A stretch of DNA of 64,000 nt. It comes from Lachnospiraceae bacterium (GTDB taxonomy: Bacteria; Bacillota; Clostridia; Lachnospirales; Lachnospiraceae). Both the position numbers and the translations under genes were made by a program. The stretch covers positions 1 through 64,000 of the forward strand of contig JAKSHY010000001.1 in the NCBI GenBank assembly GCA_024399135.1, written 5' to 3'. Below, piece after piece: positions 53,210 through 63,197 of this stretch (its first letter is position 1; every line of letters begins with the position of its first letter). The notes under the pieces were generated by a model, which saw only the letters and a program-made list of their open reading frames with translations, ran no database searches and was not told the origin of the DNA.

Positions 53210-54386
53210 AAGTAAATCAAGTTTAATTTATAAATTTGCCATGATTGCTTCGACTATATTAGTTGTTGGTGTATGTGGATATTTATATAATGTTAATATA
53301 GAAAATAGTATAGGTAATGTAATTATTGCTGGAGTCTTGCTGATTGCAGGTATTTTTAGTGTTTCATATACTGAAAAACACAATGGCTTTTTGTTTAACA
53401 ATAGTTTTATAAAGTTTTTTATTGACTATGAAATTTGTCTGGTGGCATCTGCAGTTTTTGCCTATTTTCCAGATTCAGAATGGATTTTTCTTCCAGTATT
53501 TATTTCACTGATGTTATTTTCTGATGAAATAAGCGCAGTATTATTAGGTGCTAATTTTGTTATTATATCAATAATGCTTTCATCCAGTGCAGATTTTGTA
53601 TCATTTATTACATATTTTGCGCCAGGAGTTGTGGGTATAATTTTATTTAAGACGATTGATGAAGAGTTTAAGATTTTATATCCTCTGGTTGTTTCATTAG
53701 GGCTTTTGTTTTTAACATTGTGTGTTAAGGAAATACTTATATTAAATGTAGAATTTAGTTTCTCGTTATTTTTAATTCCTTTATATAATATACTGATAAG
53801 TATTGCTGTTATTTTCTTTATTCTTAAGATTTTTAGTTATTCATTGCTATATAAGAATGATGACAGATGTCTTGATATTATTGATCCTGAGTTTGAACTT
53901 TTAGCAGCGTTAAAAGAAAAATCAAAAGAAGATTATGATCATGCAATTTATACTGCAGTTTTGTGTTCCAAAATGGCCAGTTTCATAGGTCTTGATGAAA
54001 ATGTTTCAAAAGCTTGTGGATATTACCACAAAATTGGAGTATTAGCTAAATCACAGGATTGGAAAGATGTTGAAGAACTATTGCATGAATATGAATTCCC
54101 AGAAAACATTATTTCTTTATTGAAGGAATATAATATGGTTGATGGACCAGTGAAATCAAAGGAAACAGTTTTAGTGCTTTTTGCAGATACTGTTATTTCA
54201 TCCATTAGATATCTTTTTGTTAAAGATAAAAATGCAGTTATTGATTACGATAAGTTAATTAATGCGATTTTTGAAAAGAAAATTAATAGCGGAGCAATTT
54301 CGTGGTCTAAGATTTCATATGAAGAAATCAGCATTATTAAAGAAAAGCTGGTTGATGAAAAGATGTTTTATGATTTTTTAAGATAA
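53193..54386 (+). CDS. Degenerate PgpH/YqfF-like membrane HD-domain protein
   Basis: The product (397 aa) has about seven helices (about 12-225) and a C-terminal HD-like domain (about 240-397). It lines up with the membrane and HD parts of PgpH, the c-di-AMP phosphodiesterase that follows phoH in Firmicutes, but lacks the large N-terminal extracellular sensor (PgpH is about 700 aa). Of the metal ligands, the first His (DHAIYTAV) and the late Asp (FADTVISSIR) remain; HD is changed to HK (YYHKIGVL), and the middle segment with the other histidines is missing. Catalysis is therefore unlikely. It starts inside phoH and is 7 nt before a flippase gene. Confidence 0.75.
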   Translation: MTRINKSKSSLIYKFAMIASTILVVGVCGYLYNVNIENSIGNVIIAGVLLIAGIFSVSYTEKHNGFLFNNSFIKFFIDYEICLVASAVFAYFPDSEWIFLPVFISLMLFSDEISAVLLGANFVIISIMLSSSADFVSFITYFAPGVVGIILFKTIDEEFKILYPLVVSLGLLFLTLCVKEILILNVEFSFSLFLIPLYNILISIAVIFFILKIFSYSLLYKNDDRCLDIIDPEFELLAALKEKSKEDYDHAIYTAVLCSKMASFIGLDENVSKACGYYHKIGVLAKSQDWKDVEELLHEYEFPENIISLLKEYNMVDGPVKSKETVLVLFADTVISSIRYLFVKDKNAVIDYDKLINAIFEKKINSGAISWSKISYEEISIIKEKLVDEKMFYDFLR

Positions 54387-54393
54387 GGATAAT

Positions 54394-56010
54394 ATGATTA
54401 AGTCAAAAAAGAAAAATAGATTCTTTTTAATTCTTATAATTTCACTTCTTTCACTTTTCGTGTTTAGAATTATTTTAACCCATACTATTGGAAGTAAAGG
54501 TATGGCTTATTTTAGTGTGTCTAATGACTTGTTCTTTTTACTGGCTGTTGCGTTTTCTTTCGGATTAGAAAAGGCTGTAGATTTATTAGTAGATGGATAT
54601 ATGCAAAGACAACAATATGAAAATGCAAAAAGAGTTGTTAGAGGTGGAGGAATGGCAGCTTTGATTATAGGTCTATTGATTTCATTCCTTTTATATCTTT
54701 TGAGTGGAAAAGTAACAGGTGGATTATTCAAGATGCCTCTTTCTTCTATGGGCTTTTATTGTATTATTCCGACTATTCCTTTTGTTTTGTTAACTGGTGT
54801 TCTGAGAGGTTATTTTAGTGGAATTAACAATAATTTTCTTATGAATCAGTCTTATGTTGTTTTTATTTCAACATATCTTGTATTTGGATATCTGGGTTCA
54901 TTTAGTCTGGGTAATTATGGAAATAAAGTATCTTTATTATTAAAGGTTGATGATTTTAAATATTCATATGCTGCCATGGGCGCATGTATTGGAATATTAA
55001 TTTCAGCAATTTTGACTTTCTTACATGCCCTTGTTTTATTTATTCTTTTGTCAAAGAGAACAGATTATAACAATGGAAGAGATTATTCAAAATCGCTTGA
55101 AAGTATTCCTGGTTTAGCAGTCTCTTTGGTAATTAATAGTCTTTTGCCATTTGCTTTGTTTGGATCGTTCATATTAACATTTTTAGTGAATGAGATTTTT
55201 ATATTAAGTTCAGACAAAGATACTCAGACGGCTGTTGAATTTACCTTTGGAGAGTATTATGGAAAGTCTATTTCGGTTGCATATATTTTTGCTCTCTTAA
55301 TTGTTTTATTAATTTATAATTTGCTCAGAAAATCTATATCTTTTTCATATAAGGAAGAATATAGAAAAGCAAGGGAACAGCTTATGAGAATGATACACAG
55401 AGGCGCAACACTTGGCTTCTTTGTACTTGGAATGGTAATTGTTTTTTCTGAAAATATTTTAGGTATTTTATATGTTGATAATGGCGCTAGCACAGTTTCT
55501 AATTTACAGATAGAAGCTATAAGCATAATTTTCGCTGCATTTGCATTGGTGCTCGTAGAGATTTTAGTTCAACTTGGATATATTAATTTAACAGGAATAA
55601 TAGCATTAGGCTCATGCGTTATTCATATAGTTGTTTCATTGATTATGGTCTATTCATTAAAGTTATCAATAAAGGGTGCAATAATAGGTAATATTATATT
55701 CTTTGCTTTGGTTTGTGGTGTTTCTTTTGTTATTGTATCGAGAATTTTCCAATATACGCAGGAGTGGTTTAGATGTTTTGTCGTGTCATTTATTGGTGCA
55801 GGAGTGAGCTCACTTATTGGATTATTTATTAATAAAGCTATTGCTTCAAAGGTTGGTAATTTGATTTCGTTAATAATTGTTCTTGTTATTTGCATTATTG
55901 TATATGCAATAATTCTTTTGGCATTAAGGGGATACGATGAAGAAGAACTAGAGGAGTCTGTTCCTGGTAGAATAATGCTTGCTTTAGGAAGGACGTTCAA
56001 TTTAATTTAG
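54394..56010 (+). CDS. MATE/MOP-superfamily flippase-like membrane protein
   Basis: The product (538 aa) has about 14 helices and belongs to the polysaccharide/lipid flippase branch of the MOP superfamily (SpoVB, MurJ-like). The N-terminal part (HTIGSKGMAYFSVSNDLFFLL, GLEKAVDLLVDGYMQRQQYENAKRV) and the middle LLRKSISFSYKEEYRKAREQLMRM are consistent with SpoVB/YtgP-type proteins, but I cannot say which lipid-linked substrate it moves. AAGGATA precedes the ATG. Being beside a PgpH-like gene suggests an envelope role. Confidence 0.78.
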   Translation: MIKSKKKNRFFLILIISLLSLFVFRIILTHTIGSKGMAYFSVSNDLFFLLAVAFSFGLEKAVDLLVDGYMQRQQYENAKRVVRGGGMAALIIGLLISFLLYLLSGKVTGGLFKMPLSSMGFYCIIPTIPFVLLTGVLRGYFSGINNNFLMNQSYVVFISTYLVFGYLGSFSLGNYGNKVSLLLKVDDFKYSYAAMGACIGILISAILTFLHALVLFILLSKRTDYNNGRDYSKSLESIPGLAVSLVINSLLPFALFGSFILTFLVNEIFILSSDKDTQTAVEFTFGEYYGKSISVAYIFALLIVLLIYNLLRKSISFSYKEEYRKAREQLMRMIHRGATLGFFVLGMVIVFSENILGILYVDNGASTVSNLQIEAISIIFAAFALVLVEILVQLGYINLTGIIALGSCVIHIVVSLIMVYSLKLSIKGAIIGNIIFFALVCGVSFVIVSRIFQYTQEWFRCFVVSFIGAGVSSLIGLFINKAIASKVGNLISLIIVLVICIIVYAIILLALRGYDEEELEESVPGRIMLALGRTFNLI

Positions 56011-56018
56011 GTGATTTT

Positions 56019-57614
56019 ATGTTAAGAATCAATGAACTAAAGCTTCCAATTACTCACAATGAAAAAGATATAAGAAATAAAATAGTAAAACTTCTTAGGT
56101 GTGATGTACCCTTTGAATATAAGATAGTAAGAAAGTCACTGGATGCAAGGAAAAAGCCAAAGCTCTTTTTTAGTTATATCATAGATATAATAGTTGACGA
56201 TGAAGATAAAATTTTAAAAAGAGCTGATAAGAAAATTCTCAAAGTTAATAATATTGAATATGCATTTCCACATCATATAGATGAAATAGAAGATGATTCA
56301 AGGCCTGTTATTATAGGTCTTGGTCCATGTGGATTGTTCGCAGGTCTTTATCTTGCAAGAAATGGATTTAAACCGATTTTGGTTGAAAGAGGCAAGAAAA
56401 TTGATGAAAGAACTCATGATGTGAATAGATTTTGGGAAGAAGATATTCTTAATGAGAACTCTAATGTTCAATTCGGAGAGGGTGGAGCTGGGGCTTTTTC
56501 GGATGGTAAGCTTAATACTCTTGTAAAGGATAAATACGGTAGAAATAAAGCAGTTCTTAAGGATTTAGTGTCTTTTGGAGCTCCAGAAGAAATTCTATAT
56601 GATTATAAGCCTCATATAGGTACAGACAGATTAAAAACTACAGTCAAGAATATTTCAAATGAGATATTAAAACTTGGTGGTGAAATATTCTATGACACGT
56701 TAATAGATGAGTTTGAAATTAAAGAAAATGTATTAAAGAAAATAAGCTCTAGTAAATCAAATATTAGTTTTAAATCAAATCCTGTAATTTTGGCGATAGG
56801 ACATTCTGCCAGAGATACATTTAAAATATTGTTTGATAATGGGCTATGTATGGCACCGAAACCATTTGCAATAGGCTTTAGAGTTCAGCATAAGACATCG
56901 TTAATTAATGAAAGTCAGTATGGAGTATCGTCTAGTGACACTTTAGGGAATGCTCCATATAAAGTGACATATACATGCAAGGATCAAAGAGGGGTGTATT
57001 CTTTTTGTATGTGTCCGGGTGGATATGTTGTTAATGCATCCAGCACTAAAAATATGTTAGCAGTAAATGGGATGAGTTATTATGACAGAAACTCACCATA
57101 TTCTAATAGCGCCATCATAGTTACAATTAATCCGGAAGACTATGGAGATGGTAAAAATCCTATGTCTGGTATTGAATTTCAAAAAGAACTTGAGAAGAAA
57201 GCCTATGATATAGGAAATGGTCATATTCCATATGAATTTTATTCTGAGTTTAAAGAAAATAGACTTTATTTAGATGATTTGGATGATAATTTGATAGGTA
57301 CTAAAGGAAAGAGTGAACATTCGTGTGTTCATAAGATAATGCCTCAATTCATTAATGATGATTTTGTTGAAGGAATGGAAGCGTTTGGTACTAAAATTAA
57401 AGGCTTTGATTCGCCGGACACTTTAATATTTGGTATTGAGTCAAGAACATCAAGTCCGGTTAAGATTTCAAGAGACGAATTTTGTGAATCAAATATTCAG
57501 AATTTGTTTGTAGCAGGTGAAGGGGCTGGATATGCCGGTGGTATTTCTTCGGCTGCGATGGATGGTATATTGATAGCAGAAAAGGTTGCAGAAAGAATTC
57601 TTGGAAAAGAATGA
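56019..57614 (+). CDS. FAD-dependent oxidoreductase (COG2509 type)
   Basis: The product (531 aa) has an N-terminal region of about 95 residues, then an FAD-binding Rossmann motif VIIGLGPCGLFAGLYLARNG (about 94-113) and FGEGGAGAFSDGKLNT. The C-terminal FVAGEGAGYAGGISSAAMDG is the second FAD contact, and HSARDTFKILFDNG is typical of the uncharacterised COG2509 dehydrogenases widespread in Clostridia. The substrate is unknown. It starts after an AGGTGAT site and overlaps nothing downstream. Confidence 0.88.
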   Translation: MLRINELKLPITHNEKDIRNKIVKLLRCDVPFEYKIVRKSLDARKKPKLFFSYIIDIIVDDEDKILKRADKKILKVNNIEYAFPHHIDEIEDDSRPVIIGLGPCGLFAGLYLARNGFKPILVERGKKIDERTHDVNRFWEEDILNENSNVQFGEGGAGAFSDGKLNTLVKDKYGRNKAVLKDLVSFGAPEEILYDYKPHIGTDRLKTTVKNISNEILKLGGEIFYDTLIDEFEIKENVLKKISSSKSNISFKSNPVILAIGHSARDTFKILFDNGLCMAPKPFAIGFRVQHKTSLINESQYGVSSSDTLGNAPYKVTYTCKDQRGVYSFCMCPGGYVVNASSTKNMLAVNGMSYYDRNSPYSNSAIIVTINPEDYGDGKNPMSGIEFQKELEKKAYDIGNGHIPYEFYSEFKENRLYLDDLDDNLIGTKGKSEHSCVHKIMPQFINDDFVEGMEAFGTKIKGFDSPDTLIFGIESRTSSPVKISRDEFCESNIQNLFVAGEGAGYAGGISSAAMDGILIAEKVAERILGKE

Positions 57615-57624
57615 AGGAAAAACT

Positions 57625-58203
57625 ATGGGAACAGAAAAAATAGAAGTTAGAAATAAATTTCTTCAAAAAAGAAATGAATTATCACTGGATACAAGAACTG
57701 AAAAATCAAGAGAAATAATTCAGCTTGTATCGACACTTGATTGCGTTAAAAATGCAAAAAATATTCTTATATATGTTGATTACAGATCTGAAGTACAAAC
57801 ACGTGAATATATAAAGTATTTAATTGATGAAACTAATTATAGAATTTTTGTTCCTCGTGTTGAAGGATTAGATATTGAGTTTTATGAAATTGACTCAATG
57901 AACGACCTAGAATGTGGTTATCAGGGAATCTTAGAACCTAAGAAAGAAGAAGGTTTTAAAAAGTATGATGGTGATGATATTGAAAATACTGTTGCCCTAA
58001 TACCAGGTTCTGTGTTTGATCAAAATGGTGGAAGATTAGGATATGGAAAGGGATTTTTCGATAGATATCTTAATAAATACAAAAAGCTTATTAAAATAGG
58101 TCTTTCGTTTTGCTGTCAAATATCTAAAAAGCCTCTTCCAAAAGAAGAACATGATATTTTGATGGATTATATTGTTACAGAAGAAAGGATGTATTTCATA
58201 TAA
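57625..58203 (+). CDS. 5-formyltetrahydrofolate cyclo-ligase
   Basis: The enzyme (192 aa) converts 5-formyl-THF to 5,10-methenyl-THF with ATP. The conserved ending block GGRLGYGKGFFDRYL (about 135-149) with PGSVFDQNGGRLG and the N-terminal KFLQKRNELS are diagnostic. ATG 57625 follows GAAGGA; a farther upstream start inside the flavoprotein gene is unlikely. It overlaps proA by one base. It should salvage folate. Confidence 0.93.
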   Translation: MGTEKIEVRNKFLQKRNELSLDTRTEKSREIIQLVSTLDCVKNAKNILIYVDYRSEVQTREYIKYLIDETNYRIFVPRVEGLDIEFYEIDSMNDLECGYQGILEPKKEEGFKKYDGDDIENTVALIPGSVFDQNGGRLGYGKGFFDRYLNKYKKLIKIGLSFCCQISKKPLPKEEHDILMDYIVTEERMYFI

Positions 58204-59450
58204 TGAATGAGGAATTACTAAGAATATGTAAAACAGCTAAAGAAACTAGATTTTTGGTTGAAAAGCTTACTGAGGATGAAAAAAATAAAGCACTTTTACA
58301 TATTGCAGATCTTCTTGAAAATAGAAGCGAAGAAATTATAGCTGAGAATAAAAAAGATATTGATAATGGAATATCTAAGAATATGAGTAAAGGTCTTTTG
58401 GACAGACTGACCCTTACTAAAGAAAGAATATCTGGAATTTCTCTTGGCCTTAGACAGGTAGCATCATTAAAAGACCCAATTGGAGAAATACTTGATTCCT
58501 ATAAAGCTGATAATGGTCTTAATATTACAAAAGTAAGAGTACCTATGGGGGTTATTGGAATTATATATGAATCAAGACCCAATGTTACAGCAGACGCCTT
58601 TTCTCTTACGTTTAAATCAGGCAATGTCGTTATTTTAAAGGGTGGTTCTGATGCCATCAATTCTAATAAAGCTATTGTCAGAATAATTAAGGATGGATTA
58701 ACTGACTTAAATATTACTAGTGATGCTATTAATTTAATTGAATCAACACAAAGAGAAGTAACACTAGAGCTGATGAAGCAGAAGGAATATATTGATTTAC
58801 TTATTCCAAGAGGCGGAGCTGGACTAATTCGAAGTGTTGTTGAAAACAGCTTAATTCCTGTAATCGAAACAGGAACAGGAAACTGTCATATTTTTGTAGA
58901 TGAAACTGCAGATATAAAGAAGACAATTCCTATAATTATTAATGCGAAAACACAAAGAGTTGGCGTATGTAATGCAGTAGAGTCTTTAGTAATACATGAA
59001 AATATAAAAGATAAGCTTCTTCCAGAATTAGCAAAAGAATTAAGAGCTAGGAATGTTGAAATAAGGGGAGATTCTAAGGTTTCGGAAGTTATCGATTGCA
59101 CCTTGGCGACCGAAGAAGATTTTGCAACAGAATATCTTGACTATATTATTTCGATGAAGGTAGTAAGTAATGTTGATGAAGCTATAGAACATATTAACAA
59201 ATATACTACTCATCATTCTGAATCAATTATGACATCAGATAAGGATAATGCTAATAAATTTCAAAAATCTATAGACGCTGCATGCGTATATGTTAATACA
59301 TCGACACGTTTTACAGATGGTTTTGAATTCGGATTAGGTGCTGAAATTGGTATTAGTACCCAGAAACTTCATGCCAGAGGTCCAATGGGATTAAATGAAC
59401 TAACAAGCTATAAATATTTGATTGATTCTGATTATTTATTTAGAAAATAG
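58203..59450 (+). CDS. proA: Glutamate-5-semialdehyde dehydrogenase
   Basis: ProA (415 aa) reduces gamma-glutamyl phosphate to the semialdehyde in proline synthesis. The catalytic Cys is in RVGVCNAVESLVIHE (about 257), the NADP-binding region is around LKGGSDAINSN, and FGLGAEIGISTQKLHARGPMGL closes the domain. The partner proB is not in the window. The gene is translationally coupled to the folate enzyme. Confidence 0.97.
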   Translation: MNEELLRICKTAKETRFLVEKLTEDEKNKALLHIADLLENRSEEIIAENKKDIDNGISKNMSKGLLDRLTLTKERISGISLGLRQVASLKDPIGEILDSYKADNGLNITKVRVPMGVIGIIYESRPNVTADAFSLTFKSGNVVILKGGSDAINSNKAIVRIIKDGLTDLNITSDAINLIESTQREVTLELMKQKEYIDLLIPRGGAGLIRSVVENSLIPVIETGTGNCHIFVDETADIKKTIPIIINAKTQRVGVCNAVESLVIHENIKDKLLPELAKELRARNVEIRGDSKVSEVIDCTLATEEDFATEYLDYIISMKVVSNVDEAIEHINKYTTHHSESIMTSDKDNANKFQKSIDAACVYVNTSTRFTDGFEFGLGAEIGISTQKLHARGPMGLNELTSYKYLIDSDYLFRK

Positions 59451-59463
59451 AAAGTAATAAATC

Positions 59464-59492
59464 TTGAGAAAATGCATTTATTTTGCTATTAT
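59464..59492 (+). promoter_or_regulatory. Promoter of the lactonase gene
   Basis: TTGAGA (59464-59469) and TATTAT (59487-59492) are 17 bp apart, with an extended TGC just before the -10. It lies in the 80-bp gap after proA, with the AGAGGG site and ATG 59531 downstream. Confidence 0.65.
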
Positions 59493-59530
59493 TCTTTTGA
59501 ATTAAAACCTATAGAAAAAGAGGGTTAAAA

Positions 59531-60601
59531 ATGGCTGAATCAAAGGACGAAAAATTTGTTGCCTATGTTTCCTGTTATACTTCAGGAAATAAATCAAATA
59601 TGGGTATATCTGTATTTGATGTAGATGTTAAAAAGGGGACGTTGTATCCTAAAGAACAGATTGAAATAACTAATTCTTCATATATGACAATTTCGCATAA
59701 TCAGAAATACCTTTATTCGATTACGGATTTTGGTGTTGAGTCGTATGTTATTAAAAGCGATGGGGGATTGTCATTATTAAATAAGGCATCAATTAATGGT
59801 ATGAGAGGCTGTTATTTGTCTACAGATTATGATGATAAGTATTTGTTTGTTGCAGGATATCATGATGCCAAGCTTACAGCGTTAAAACTAAAAGAAGATG
59901 GTTCAATTGGTGAAATTACAGATGAAATTTTCCATAAAGGTTTAGGTTCGATTGCTGAGAGAAACTTCAGACCTCATATTAATTGCGTTAAGATGACAAG
60001 AGATAATAAGTATCTTTTAGCAGCTGACCTTGGTATGGATCATGTTGTTGTGTATGAACTTAATCATTCTTCAGGTAAGTTAAGACAGATTGATATTATT
60101 CATTCTGAGCAGGAATCAGCACCAAGACATATGAAGTTTTCTAAAGATGGAAAATTCTTATATATTGTGCATGAATTAAAAAGTTATGTTGATGTATATA
60201 CATATACTCTTGATAAGAATGGAATTCCCGAATTCGAAAAAATACAGTCTATTTCCACATTGAATGATTATCATGCGTCTGTTACAAGTGCATCTGCAAT
60301 TAACTGGTCTTCCGATTTCAAATATATAGTAAGCTCAAATGCAGGAGATAATTCTGTTATTATATATTCAGTTAATGAAAAGAATGGAATGCTAAATAAA
60401 ATATTATGCCTTCCTGTTTCGGGAGATTATCCAAAGGATGCGGCTCTTTTCCCAGATAATAAGCATCTTGTATCTTTGAATCATGAGTCTAATACTATGA
60501 CATTTTTCAGTGTTGACATGAAGAAGGGAACACTTGTTATGAGTGGAAAAGAAATACCGATAGATAGACCAAACTGTATTATTTTCCATAAAATCAAGTA
60601 A
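59531..60601 (+). CDS. Beta-propeller protein of the lactonase family
   Basis: The product (356 aa) is a seven-bladed beta-propeller of the 6-phosphogluconolactonase YbhE/Pgl family. Repeated blades such as YVSCYTSGNKSNMGISVFDVD, FLYIVHELKSYVDVY and PDNKHLVSLNHESNTMTFF are visible, and RPHINCVKMTRDNKYLLAADLG and PRHMKFSKDGKFLYIVHE are characteristic. It has no signal peptide, so it is cytosolic. Whether it hydrolyses 6-phosphogluconolactone is not certain, as many family members have unknown substrates. It has its own promoter. Confidence 0.83.
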   Translation: MAESKDEKFVAYVSCYTSGNKSNMGISVFDVDVKKGTLYPKEQIEITNSSYMTISHNQKYLYSITDFGVESYVIKSDGGLSLLNKASINGMRGCYLSTDYDDKYLFVAGYHDAKLTALKLKEDGSIGEITDEIFHKGLGSIAERNFRPHINCVKMTRDNKYLLAADLGMDHVVVYELNHSSGKLRQIDIIHSEQESAPRHMKFSKDGKFLYIVHELKSYVDVYTYTLDKNGIPEFEKIQSISTLNDYHASVTSASAINWSSDFKYIVSSNAGDNSVIIYSVNEKNGMLNKILCLPVSGDYPKDAALFPDNKHLVSLNHESNTMTFFSVDMKKGTLVMSGKEIPIDRPNCIIFHKIK

Positions 60602-60620
60602 AAATATTAAGGAACTATCT

Positions 60621-61652
60621 GTGCATAAAAGAATTAATGAAAAAATTAAAGATTTCTTTATTAATTTAGGCAAGCAACATCGCTTCATGCTTCCTGTGGC
60701 AGTAGTTGGACTTTTCGTAACTATGTTTGTTATGAGAGTATCTGACTACCTGAAAAGAGGAACAAGGCGTTTTGCTTGCGTTTTATTTGTGCTTTTTATT
60801 TCTTTGTTTTCAAATAGTTTTGCCTTCGCTTATTTTAATAATGGTAATGGTTTTTTGAATACTAAGGAAGAGGCAGTAATTCTTGCTGATATAGACCATA
60901 CTATGGTTTTGAAAGAAAATAATGAATCAACAATAATGAGTGATAATGTAGTTGATCCGTTTGATTCTGAGTATGGTGATGTTGAAGATCAGGATACAGT
61001 ATCATTAGAAGAAATTCTTGATGTCAGAGAGCATAATGAGACTATTCAAGAAGAAAAAAATGATGAGGAAGAACTTAGTTTTAATAGTGATGACTGGAAT
61101 CTTGTATTAATTAATAAACAGCATCCAATTTCGACAGATTATGAATTCACATTAGGCAATCTTTCAAATAGTATGCAATGTGATAACAGGATCATTGATG
61201 ATTTACTATCAATGATGAAAGCAGCAGACAAGGATGGAATTAAACTTGTCGTATGTTCTCCCTATAGAGATTTAGAAAAACAAAAGAAACTGTTTGAAAG
61301 AAAAATAAGATATTATATTAAATCAGGCTATTCATATATTGATGCTTATAAATTATCATCTCAGGTAGTTACCATACCAGGTGCATCAGAACATCAGGTA
61401 GGCCTTGCTATTGATTTAATTTCTCCTAAATATACCATGCTAGATGAAGGATTTGAAAACACAGATGCCGGAAGGTGGCTAAAAAAACATTGCCATGAGT
61501 TTGGATTTATTCTTCGATATCCTAAAGGTAAGGAGAATATAACAAGTATTGAGTATGAACCATGGCATTTTAGGTATGTTGGCCGTGATGCTGCTACAAT
61601 AATTATGGATAATGAAATTTGTCTCGAAGAGTTTTGGGATTTATATATGTGA
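60621..61652 (+). CDS. VanY-type D-alanyl-D-alanine carboxypeptidase
   Basis: The product (343 aa) has one N-terminal hydrophobic region (about 19-37) and a second (about 48-70), an acidic linker, and a VanY/peptidase M15B domain (about 170-343). The zinc-binding motifs are SEHQVGLAID (about 255-264) and EPWHFRYVG (about 312-320), both intact. It should trim D-Ala from peptidoglycan stem peptides outside the membrane. The start is GTG 60621, with GGAACT rather than a strong ribosome site upstream. Confidence 0.88.
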   Translation: MHKRINEKIKDFFINLGKQHRFMLPVAVVGLFVTMFVMRVSDYLKRGTRRFACVLFVLFISLFSNSFAFAYFNNGNGFLNTKEEAVILADIDHTMVLKENNESTIMSDNVVDPFDSEYGDVEDQDTVSLEEILDVREHNETIQEEKNDEEELSFNSDDWNLVLINKQHPISTDYEFTLGNLSNSMQCDNRIIDDLLSMMKAADKDGIKLVVCSPYRDLEKQKKLFERKIRYYIKSGYSYIDAYKLSSQVVTIPGASEHQVGLAIDLISPKYTMLDEGFENTDAGRWLKKHCHEFGFILRYPKGKENITSIEYEPWHFRYVGRDAATIIMDNEICLEEFWDLYM

Positions 61653-61670
61653 TTATAGAAAGAGTTATTT

Positions 61671-62804
61671 ATGTTTAAAATATTAAAAAAGAATGGAAAT
61701 GCAAAAAGAGGTGAATTCACCACCGTACATGGAAAAATACAAACTCCTGTATTCATGAATGTAGGGACAGTAGCTGCAATTAAGGGTGCAGTAGATACTT
61801 TTGATTTAAGAGAAATAGATACACAGGTAGAACTGTCTAATACATATCATCTTCATGTAAGAACGGGCGATAAGCTTATCCATGAACTTGGTGGACTTCA
61901 TAAGTTCATGAACTGGGATAAGCCTATCTTGACTGATTCTGGTGGATTCCAGGTTTTTTCACTTTCAACACTTAGGAAGATAAAAGAAGAAGGTGTATAC
62001 TTTAACTCTCATATAGATGGACGTAAAATTTTTATGGGCCCTGAAGAGAGTATGCAGATACAGTCTAATCTAGCTTCGACTATAGCAATGGCTTTTGATG
62101 AATGTCCTTCATCGGTTGCCGATAAGTCATATGTGAAGCAGTCGGTAGACAGAACAACAAGGTGGCTTCTTCGCTGTAAAAATGAGATGTCACGTCTTAA
62201 TTCACAAGAATATACGATTAATAAGAATCAGCTTCTTTTTGGCATTAATCAGGGTGCAATATATAATGATATTAGAATAGAACATGCTAAGACCATTTCT
62301 GAGCTTGAACTTCCTGGTTATGCGATTGGTGGACTGGCCGTTGGGGAAAGTCATGAAGAAATGTATGATGTTATTGAACATACAGTTCCTTTTCTTCCGA
62401 AGGACAAACCTGTATATTTAATGGGTGTTGGAACTCCAATTAATATAATTGAAGGAGTTTATAGAGGAATTGACTTTTTTGATTGTGTATACCCATCAAG
62501 AAATGGAAGACATGGTCATTTATATACATACAATGGTAAAATTAATTTGTTTAATGCCAAATACGAAAAGGATTTAAGACCTATAGAAGAAGGTTGTAAA
62601 TGTCCCGCATGCCAAAGATATTCTAGAGCCTACATAAGACATCTTCTTAAAGCGAAGGAAATGCTTGGAATGAGATTATGTGTTCTTCATAACCTGTATT
62701 TTTATAATCACTTAATGGAAGATATAAGGCTTGCTATAGAAGAAGACAGATTTTCATCGTTCAGAGAAGAAAAGATATATTCTATGTCAAATGATGATAA
62801 ATAA
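61671..62804 (+). CDS. tgt: Queuine/preQ1 tRNA-guanine transglycosylase
   Basis: Tgt (377 aa) exchanges G34 for preQ1 in tRNAs with GUN anticodons. The nucleophile/active-site acids are in DSGGFQVFSL (about 89) and YPSRNGRHG (about 274). The zinc site C-K-C-P-A-C plus the His in LHNLYF near the end is complete. The start FKILKKNGNAKRGEF is typical. It is followed by yajC, the usual order in Firmicutes (queA is not here). Confidence 0.97.
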   Translation: MFKILKKNGNAKRGEFTTVHGKIQTPVFMNVGTVAAIKGAVDTFDLREIDTQVELSNTYHLHVRTGDKLIHELGGLHKFMNWDKPILTDSGGFQVFSLSTLRKIKEEGVYFNSHIDGRKIFMGPEESMQIQSNLASTIAMAFDECPSSVADKSYVKQSVDRTTRWLLRCKNEMSRLNSQEYTINKNQLLFGINQGAIYNDIRIEHAKTISELELPGYAIGGLAVGESHEEMYDVIEHTVPFLPKDKPVYLMGVGTPINIIEGVYRGIDFFDCVYPSRNGRHGHLYTYNGKINLFNAKYEKDLRPIEEGCKCPACQRYSRAYIRHLLKAKEMLGMRLCVLHNLYFYNHLMEDIRLAIEEDRFSSFREEKIYSMSNDDK

Positions 62805-62875
62805 CCCTTGTTTTTAGGGCGTTTATTTAGTATTATATGATTTAGTTTTGTTTATAGAAAAGTGAGGAAAATAAT

Positions 62876-63193
62876 ATGGGAAATGATGCAGCAGCTGCTA
62901 CACAAGGCGGATTATTAAATGGAGGCATCGTGATGGTGGTCTATGTTGTGGTCATCGTTGCGTTTATTTATTTCTTGTTAATTCGTCCGCAGAAGAAAGA
63001 ACAAAAGAAAATGCAGGCAATGCATTCATCAATGGAAGTTGGCGATTGTATTCTTACTTCAAGTGGATTTTACGGTATAGTAATTGATATTACAGATGAT
63101 ACAGTTATTGTTGAGTTTGGAAATAATAAGAACTGTCGTATCCCAATGCAAAAGAGTGCTATTGTTCAGATTGAAAAAGCTAACGCAGAATAA
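62876..63193 (+). CDS. yajC: Preprotein translocase subunit YajC
   Basis: YajC (105 aa) is a small membrane protein attached to SecDF. It has one helix (about 17-38), followed by FLLIRPQKKEQKKMQ and the cytoplasmic fold GDCILTSSGFYGIVIDITDDTVIVEFG. GTGAGGA precedes the ATG. It sits directly after tgt; secDF is not in the window. A terminator follows. Confidence 0.95.
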   Translation: MGNDAAAATQGGLLNGGIVMVVYVVVIVAFIYFLLIRPQKKEQKKMQAMHSSMEVGDCILTSSGFYGIVIDITDDTVIVEFGNNKNCRIPMQKSAIVQIEKANAE

Positions 63194-63197
63194 TATT

